Assembly (NCBI GenBank): GCA_937875245.1
Contig: CALNCH010000062.1
Span: 1-9,455, forward strand
Length of the DNA: 9,455 nt
Reading direction: 5' to 3'
DNA from: an uncultured Spirochaetaceae bacterium
GTDB lineage: Bacteria > Spirochaetota > Spirochaetia > Treponematales > Treponemataceae
Shown here: one piece after another, positions 5,387 to 9,455 of the stretch
Layout of the letters: every line of letters starts with the position of its first letter
How positions within the stretch are numbered: the first letter of the stretch is position 1
The notes under the pieces: generated by a model
What the model saw: only the letters and a program-made list of their open reading frames with translations
What the model was told of the DNA's origin: nothing
Databases searched by the model: none
Program-made: the position numbers and the translations under genes

Positions 5387-6669
5387 GTTTAATTAAAAAG
5401 TATATTAGTAAATGTATGAGGTTATATAGGGGATTGCCTAAGGCTTCCTATGTAATTTTTGCAGCTACTACAATTAATGGTATGGGTATTTTTGTATACC
5501 CTTTTCTTACCCTTTATTTAACCAAATTACTTGGATACACCGCAGTGGAAGCGGGAACTTTTTTAATGTTAGCTTCTCTTGCCTATGTGCCAGGATCTAT
5601 TATTGGTGGAAAATTAGCTGATAGTTTTGGAAGAAAAAAGGTTCTGGTTCTTTCTCAGCTTTTAGTTTCTGTATGTCTTGGGGTTTGTGGGTTTTTTGAA
5701 GTTTCTCCAATAGTACCAAAGTTAGTATTACTTTATTTGTGTATAGATGGATTTGCTGATCCCGTTCGAGGAGCAATTCATACAGATGTTACCAATCCAG
5801 ATAACAGACAAGCTTCTTTTTCCTTAGGATATCTTGGACACAATTTAGGGTATTCTGTAGGCCCTCTTTTAGCAGGTATTTTATTTTATCGTTCTCCTCG
5901 TTGGTTGTTTTGGGGTAATGGTATAGCAGGCTTTTTATCTGTGCTTTTAATGATGATTTTTATTCCAGAAACAAAACCTACAAGAGAAGAAATAGAAGAA
6001 ACTCGAGTTAAAAGTACTTCAGATAAAGTATATGACGGCGGATTGTTGAAAGCTTTGTTTTCTCGTCCTCAAATCCTTTATCTGAAGTACTTTAAACTCG
6101 AGTTTCTTCTATTTCGTCCTCAAATCCTTATTTTAGCTTTATGTAGTGCAATAATTGGACTGGCGTATTCTCAAACTTTATTTGCTCTCCCTCTTTATAC
6201 TGAAACTTTGTTTGGTGAACAGGGTGCTATAATTTTTGGAAGATTGATGGCTCTCAATGCCTTAGTGGTTGTTTTTTTTAATGCCGCTATTGTGGCTTTG
6301 TTAAAAAGATTTAACGCTTTAAAAAATGTAGTTTTAGCTTGTGCCTTTTTTGCAGTAGGCTTTACCGGTTATGCCTATTGTCATTCAATTCTTTCTTTAG
6401 CACTTCTAACCGTTTTTTGGACATTAGGAGAAATTATTAATGCAACAAATATGAACTACTATATTGCTAATAATACTCCCATAAATCATCGTGGCAGGTT
6501 TAATGCTATCGTTCCAATTATTGAAGGATCTGGACGGTGTCTAGGTCCTTATTTAGCAGGCTTTGTTATTTTATATCAGAATCTGGCATTTTTATGGCTT
6601 TTAGCAGGTCTTTGTTGTGCTTTTGCTGGCTTAATTGTCTATGTTTTGTATAGGGTAGCAGGAAAATAG
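5383..6669 (+). CDS. Major facilitator superfamily (MFS) transporter with a 17-residue central-loop insertion
   Basis: This 428-residue inner-membrane protein has about twelve hydrophobic segments. It carries MFS motif A in the first cytoplasmic loop (GGKLADSFGRKKVL, about 75-88), which fits a proton-coupled carrier or drug exporter. SLGYLGHNLGYSVGPLLAG (147-165) matches the TM5 region of sugar/drug exporter-like MFS proteins of the MdtH kind. The substrate cannot be told. The long central loop (about 195-245) between the two six-helix halves holds residues IEETRVKSTSDKV and, further on, the repeated RPQIL at 228-232 and 245-249. The DNA here forms a 40-base inverted repeat with a 16-base direct repeat, and 17 residues look inserted at the edge of TM7 without breaking the frame. 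The start overlaps the stop of the preceding gene by ATGA. It is the last gene of the asnA operon. Confidence 0.92.
   Translation: MSLIKKYISKCMRLYRGLPKASYVIFAATTINGMGIFVYPFLTLYLTKLLGYTAVEAGTFLMLASLAYVPGSIIGGKLADSFGRKKVLVLSQLLVSVCLGVCGFFEVSPIVPKLVLLYLCIDGFADPVRGAIHTDVTNPDNRQASFSLGYLGHNLGYSVGPLLAGILFYRSPRWLFWGNGIAGFLSVLLMMIFIPETKPTREEIEETRVKSTSDKVYDGGLLKALFSRPQILYLKYFKLEFLLFRPQILILALCSAIIGLAYSQTLFALPLYTETLFGEQGAIIFGRLMALNALVVVFFNAAIVALLKRFNALKNVVLACAFFAVGFTGYAYCHSILSLALLTVFWTLGEIINATNMNYYIANNTPINHRGRFNAIVPIIEGSGRCLGPYLAGFVILYQNLAFLWLLAGLCCAFAGLIVYVLYRVAGK
5989..6115. repeat. Large near-perfect inverted repeat inside the MFS gene
   Basis: The arms are 5989-6028 and 6076-6115, 40 bases each, pairing at 39 of 40 positions; the only mismatch is A6010 against A6094. 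The loop is 47 bases. Both arms contain CTCGAG and AGTACTT/AAGTACT. The left arm encodes an ordinary-looking charged loop (EIEETRVKSTSDK). The right arm encodes a hydrophobic/basic stretch (YLKYFKLEFLLF), so the right arm is the likely newcomer. The hairpin is far too long to be chance. Confidence 0.95.
6063..6129 (+). repeat. 16-base direct repeat flanking the inverted copy in the MFS gene
   Basis: TCGTCCTCAAATCCTT occurs at 6063-6078 and again at 6114-6129, offset by exactly 51 bases (17 codons). The right arm of the inverted repeat begins in the last three bases of copy 1 and ends in the first two bases of copy 2. Removing one 51-base unit gives a continuous reading FSRPQILILAL. Confidence 0.95.
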
Positions 6670-6687
6670 AAAAAAGAGTCTTTTTTT
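6670..6687 (+). terminator. Weak A/T palindrome after the MFS gene
   Basis: AAAAAAGA (6670-6677) and TCTTTTTT (6679-6686) are perfect inverted repeats around one G, directly after the stop codon, ending in a seven-T run. As RNA it gives only six A-U pairs, so any termination would be weak or partial. It may instead act as a bidirectional poly-A/poly-T signal. Confidence 0.3.
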
Positions 6688-6688
6688 A

Positions 6689-6717
6689 TTGACGATAAAA
6701 TTTTGGTTTAGTATTTT
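6689..6717 (+). promoter_or_regulatory. Candidate sigma-70 promoter of grpE-dnaK
   Basis: TTGACG (6689-6694) is one base off the -35 consensus and is followed after exactly 17 bases by TATTTT (6712-6717). A second -10-like box, TATAAC, lies at 6721-6726 but is too far away (26 bases). Transcription would start near 6724, leaving a leader of about 25 bases before grpE. No CIRCE-type inverted repeat is seen around it. Confidence 0.5.
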
Positions 6718-6748
6718 TACTATAACGAAATACAAGCAGGATGATGTG

Positions 6749-7384
6749 ATGGCTAATAAAGAAGAAATCAAAGAAGAAGTAGTGCCAAACCAGGAAGCAG
6801 AAAATCAGACAGAAAGTCAGGAAACTGTAGAAAACTCTGGAGAGGAGGCTTCTGAAACTGGTGAAGAACAATTAAAAGAAAAGACACCAGAAGACAGAAT
6901 TGCAGAACTGGAAAAAGAAGTTACTGATTACAAAGACCAGTATTTGCGTAAATCTGCAGATTTTGAAAATTATCGCAAGCGAATGTTAAAAGAAAAGCAG
7001 GAAGCATTTGATTATGCAAATACCAATTTATTAACAGACTTAATTGCTATTTTGGATGACTTCGACAGAGCGTTATCAGCAACTTCTACAGAAGGAACTA
7101 ATCCAGTTGTTGATGGAATCAAGATGATTAACAAGCAGATGAAGGGTTTGTTAGAGGCTAAATACAATCTTAGTTCTTATGGGGAAAAGGGAGATGTATT
7201 TGATCACAACAAACATGAAGCAATTGGTAAAAACGAAGGCCCTGTTTCAGAGCCTGTTTGTGCAGAAGTGTATTTAAAAGGATACATGTTAAAAGATCGT
7301 GTTATCCGTCATGCCAAGGTTATGGTTACCATGCCAGATGGCACTCAAGAATGTAAAAATGAAGCAGAAGATGCTTCAAAATAA
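6749..7384 (+). CDS. grpE: GrpE, nucleotide exchange factor of DnaK
   Basis: GrpE is a cytoplasmic dimer that opens the DnaK nucleotide pocket and releases ADP, resetting the chaperone cycle. The 211-residue product has a long acidic, low-complexity N-terminus (1-48, rich in E, Q and S). A coiled-coil helix follows (RIAELEKEVTDYKDQYLRKS and ADFENYRKRM, about 50-90), then helices with LLTDLIAILDDFDRAL (94-109). The C-terminal beta-wing domain carries the family signature FDHNKHEAIG (151-160) and VYLKGYMLKDRVIRHAKVMV (174-193). I chose the ATG at 6749: AGG lies eight bases upstream, and the 20 residues added by the in-frame TTG at 6689 (MTIKFWFSIFT...) are unlike any GrpE and would start inside the promoter. 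dnaK follows after 45 bases. hrcA, often upstream of grpE, is absent here. Confidence 0.96.
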   Translation: MANKEEIKEEVVPNQEAENQTESQETVENSGEEASETGEEQLKEKTPEDRIAELEKEVTDYKDQYLRKSADFENYRKRMLKEKQEAFDYANTNLLTDLIAILDDFDRALSATSTEGTNPVVDGIKMINKQMKGLLEAKYNLSSYGEKGDVFDHNKHEAIGKNEGPVSEPVCAEVYLKGYMLKDRVIRHAKVMVTMPDGTQECKNEAEDASK

Positions 7385-7417
7385 TATTTTTATTTATATT
7401 TATTGTTAAGGTTGCAT

Positions 7418-7422
7418 AGGAG
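7418..7422 (+). promoter_or_regulatory. Ribosome binding site setting the dnaK start
   Basis: AGGAG lies seven bases before the ATG at 7430, an optimal arrangement. It rules against an in-frame TTG at 7403 that would add nine residues (MLRLHRRNK) before the canonical MGKIIGIDLG start. Confidence 0.85.
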
Positions 7423-7429
7423 AAATAAA

Positions 7430-9358
7430 ATGGGAAAAATTATAGGTATTGACTTGGGTACAACAAACTCATGTGTATCCGTAATGGAAGGTGGAGAACC
7501 AGTAGTTATTCAGAACTCAGAAGGTGGAAGAACAACACCATCAATTGTTGGTTTTACTGCTAAAGGTGAGCGGGTTGTTGGTCAGCCAGCAAAAAACCAG
7601 ATGGTTACAAACCCTGAAAACACAGTTTACTCAATTAAAAGATTTATTGGGCACCGATATAACGAATTGACTGGTGAAGCAAAAATGGTTCCATATAAAG
7701 TGGTTGATCATGGAGAAGATGTTCGAATTGATATCGACAAAAAATTATATTCACCACAGGAAATCAGTGCTTTTATTCTTCAAAAAATGAAGAAAACCGC
7801 AGAAGATTATTTAGGGGAAACGGTAACAGAAGCAGTTATTACTGTTCCAGCTTACTTTAACGACGCACAGCGTCAAGCAACAAAAGATGCAGGTAAAATT
7901 GCCGGTCTTGATGTAAAACGAATTATTAATGAACCAACTGCAGCATCATTGGCTTATGGTTTTAACAAAGACCAGAAAAATGAAAAAATGATTGCAGTAT
8001 ATGACTTAGGTGGTGGTACTTTTGATATTTCTATCCTTGAATTAGGAGATGGTGTATTCGAAGTAAAATCAACCAACGGTGATACCCACTTAGGTGGAGA
8101 TGACTTTGATAGAAAGATTATTAACTGGTTAATTGCTGAATTTAAAGGTGATTCTGGAATTGATCTTTCACAAGACAGAATGGCATTACAGCGATTACGT
8201 GAAGCAGCCGAAAAAGCAAAAATTGAACTTTCTGCACAGTCTTCAACAGAAATCAACTTGCCTTTTATTACTGCAGATGCTTCAGGTCCAAAACACTTGC
8301 AGAAGTCTTTGACACGTGCAAAGTTTGAACAAATGACAGAAGATCTTTTGGAACGAACAAAAGAACCATGTTTGAAAGCATTAAAAGATGCTGGTGTTAC
8401 AGCAGATAAAATTGACGAAGTCCTTTTGGTTGGTGGTTCAACCCGTATGCCAAAAGTTATGCAGACAGTAAAAGAAATCTTTGGTAAAGAAGGTTCAAAG
8501 GGTGTTAACCCAGACGAAGCAGTTGCTGTGGGAGCTGCAATTCAGGGTGGTATTTTAGGTGGAGACGTAAAAGACGTTCTTCTTCTTGACGTAACCCCTC
8601 TTTCATTAGGAATTGAAACAATGGGAGCAGTTTTTACAAAACTTATTCCCCGAAATACAACTATTCCTACACGTAAGAGCCAGATTTTCTCAACTGCTGC
8701 AGATGGCCAAACAGCTGTATCAATCCATGTTCTTCAGGGCGAGAGGGAAATGGCTGCACAAAACCGAACCTTAGGTCGATTCGACTTGGTAGGTATTCCA
8801 GCTGCTCCTCGTGGAGTTCCACAAATTGAAGTTACTTTTGATATTGATGCTAACGGTATTGTTCACGTATCTGCAAAAGACTTGGGAACAGGAAAAGAGC
8901 AAAGTGTTCGCATCGAATCTTCAAGTGGTTTAAGCGAAACTGATATTGATCGAATGGTAAAAGAAGCAGAAGCTAATGCAGAAGCTGACAAGAAAGAACG
9001 AGAAAAAATTGATGTTCGCAACGAAGCAGATTCAATGGTATATGCAACAGAAAAAACTCTTAAAGACTTAGGAGATAAAGTAAGTGCTGCAGATAAACAG
9101 AAAATCGAAGAGTCAGTGGCAGCTCTTAAACAAGCTTTGACTACAGACAATGTAGAAGATATTAAAGCTAAAACAGAAGAGTTAAAGCAAGCATCTTACA
9201 AAATTGCAGAAGAAGTTTACAAACAGCAACAAGCTGCAGGTGCAGGGGCAGGCCCAGATATGGGTGGTGCAGGACCTGATATGGGTAGCACAAATGCTGG
9301 TCCTACTTCTGGTAAAGCAGATGATGTTGACTATGAAGTTGTAGACGACGATAAATAA
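7430..9358 (+). CDS. dnaK: DnaK, Hsp70 molecular chaperone
   Basis: DnaK is the cytoplasmic ATP-driven chaperone that binds exposed hydrophobic peptide segments; DnaJ stimulates its ATPase and GrpE exchanges nucleotide. The 642-residue product is full length (E. coli 638). The ATPase domain has phosphate-1 GIDLGTTNS (6-14), catalytic Lys70 in SIKRFIGHR, VPAYFNDAQRQATKDAG (139-155), phosphate-2 YDLGGGTFD (191-199, with the autophosphorylation Thr at 197) and the adenosine motif VGGSTRMPKV (334-343). The interdomain linker is VLLLDVTPLSLGIET (383-397). The substrate-binding beta domain follows, and a helical lid with many K/E residues runs from about 500 to 600. The tail is glycine-rich with GPDMG twice (608-612, 615-619) and ends in an acidic YEVVDDDK that resembles the usual EEVD-like end. 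Codon use is A/T-rich and slightly more regular than in the neighbours, as expected for a highly expressed gene. Confidence 0.99.
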   Translation: MGKIIGIDLGTTNSCVSVMEGGEPVVIQNSEGGRTTPSIVGFTAKGERVVGQPAKNQMVTNPENTVYSIKRFIGHRYNELTGEAKMVPYKVVDHGEDVRIDIDKKLYSPQEISAFILQKMKKTAEDYLGETVTEAVITVPAYFNDAQRQATKDAGKIAGLDVKRIINEPTAASLAYGFNKDQKNEKMIAVYDLGGGTFDISILELGDGVFEVKSTNGDTHLGGDDFDRKIINWLIAEFKGDSGIDLSQDRMALQRLREAAEKAKIELSAQSSTEINLPFITADASGPKHLQKSLTRAKFEQMTEDLLERTKEPCLKALKDAGVTADKIDEVLLVGGSTRMPKVMQTVKEIFGKEGSKGVNPDEAVAVGAAIQGGILGGDVKDVLLLDVTPLSLGIETMGAVFTKLIPRNTTIPTRKSQIFSTAADGQTAVSIHVLQGEREMAAQNRTLGRFDLVGIPAAPRGVPQIEVTFDIDANGIVHVSAKDLGTGKEQSVRIESSSGLSETDIDRMVKEAEANAEADKKEREKIDVRNEADSMVYATEKTLKDLGDKVSAADKQKIEESVAALKQALTTDNVEDIKAKTEELKQASYKIAEEVYKQQQAAGAGAGPDMGGAGPDMGSTNAGPTSGKADDVDYEVVDDDK

Positions 9359-9372
9359 CCTTTTGTAAGGTT
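9357..9372 (+). terminator. Small hairpin overlapping the dnaK stop codon
   Basis: AACCTT (9357-9362) pairs perfectly with AAGGTT (9367-9372) around a TTGT loop, and TTG follows. It may be a minor accessory to the stronger terminator just downstream or help protect the mRNA 3' end. It has no full U-tract. Confidence 0.35.
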
Positions 9373-9380
9373 TTGTTGAA

Positions 9381-9427
9381 AATAGCCACGGATTTCACTT
9401 GTGTGGGGTTTGTGGCTATTCTTTTTT
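9381..9427 (+). terminator. Intrinsic terminator of grpE-dnaK
   Basis: AATAGCCAC (9381-9389) pairs perfectly with GTGGCTATT (9412-9420). Further G-U/A-U pairs can extend the stem inwards, and C plus six T (9422-9427) follow. This is a convincing Rho-independent terminator, 22 bases after the dnaK stop, and it closes the operon before any dnaJ. Bases 9428-9455 hold nothing I can name. Confidence 0.85.
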
Positions 9428-9455
9428 ACTTGTAAAACTATAAAGAATTTTGGTA

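Noticed and set aside
5989..6115. Idea that the hairpin is a transcription terminator
   Set aside because: No T-run follows the right arm, the loop is 47 bases, and the reading frame continues for another 180 codons.
5989..6129. Idea that the inverted repeat is a mobile palindromic element (Rickettsia-type) or a small transposon with terminal repeats
   Set aside because: The left arm reads as native transporter loop, the loop between the arms also reads as transporter, and the direct repeat is itself gene sequence. A local reverse copy explains all junctions better, though a genome-wide copy count was not possible.
6741..6751. ATG ATG TGA two-codon frame overlapping the grpE ATG, as a possible leader
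   Set aside because: AGG directly abuts the first ATG, leaving no spacing for initiation. The same AGG is correctly placed for the grpE ATG, so the overlap is chance.
6686..6871. Minus-strand frame encoding a very hydrophobic, Phe-rich 61-residue peptide opposite the start of grpE
   Set aside because: The Phe/Ser/Leu content is just the reverse complement of the Glu/Lys-rich GrpE N-terminus; no ribosome site or promoter supports it.
7954..9150. Two antisense open frames of about 100 codons (7954-8256, 8863-9150) within dnaK
   Set aside because: Long antisense frames are common opposite codon-biased chaperone genes; Ser-rich products with no start signals.

Overview
The window looks like an ordinary chromosomal segment from a low-GC, Gram-negative-type bacterium, most likely a Treponema-like spirochaete. 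This is an inference from three things: the low-GC, A/T-ending codon use; an AsnA-type asparagine synthetase; and a grpE-dnaK pair with no hrcA and no CIRCE element. No rRNA, tRNA, CRISPR array, transposase, integrase or phage gene is visible.

Left part (1-1601): a minus-strand operon. Its first gene encodes an unrecognised 367-residue protein. Overlapping its end by 11 bases is a XRE-type HTH regulator with a cupin domain, which runs off the left edge. A 58-base divergent promoter region follows. Then comes a plus-strand gene for an exported von Willebrand factor A (vWA) protein (1602-2804), whose vWA domain seems to stop early. It converges, with only 5 bases between the stops, on a small TPR lipoprotein gene on the minus strand (2810-3205).

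Middle part (3206-6669): a compact plus-strand operon behind a good extended -10 promoter. It holds asnA (ammonia-dependent asparagine synthetase), a 330-residue protein that resembles the barrel half of a B12-type radical SAM enzyme without its iron-sulfur cysteines, and an MFS transporter. The genes are 3 bases apart and then overlap by ATGA, so translation is probably coupled. The transporter gene carries the most unusual structure in the window: a 40-base inverted repeat (39/40 matches). Its right arm sits between two copies of a 16-base direct repeat spaced exactly 51 bases apart. This looks like an in-frame, 17-codon insertion made by template switching, which copied an upstream piece of the same gene in reverse orientation.

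Right part (6670-9455): the chaperone operon grpE-dnaK with its own promoter, closed by a clear intrinsic terminator, so dnaJ is not immediately downstream. GrpE is the nucleotide-exchange factor for DnaK, and the two genes are presumably co-expressed.

I do not see convincing evidence for a new multi-gene system. The points most worth following up are the fold-back insertion, the cysteine-less radical-SAM-like protein between asnA and the transporter, and the shortened vWA domain.
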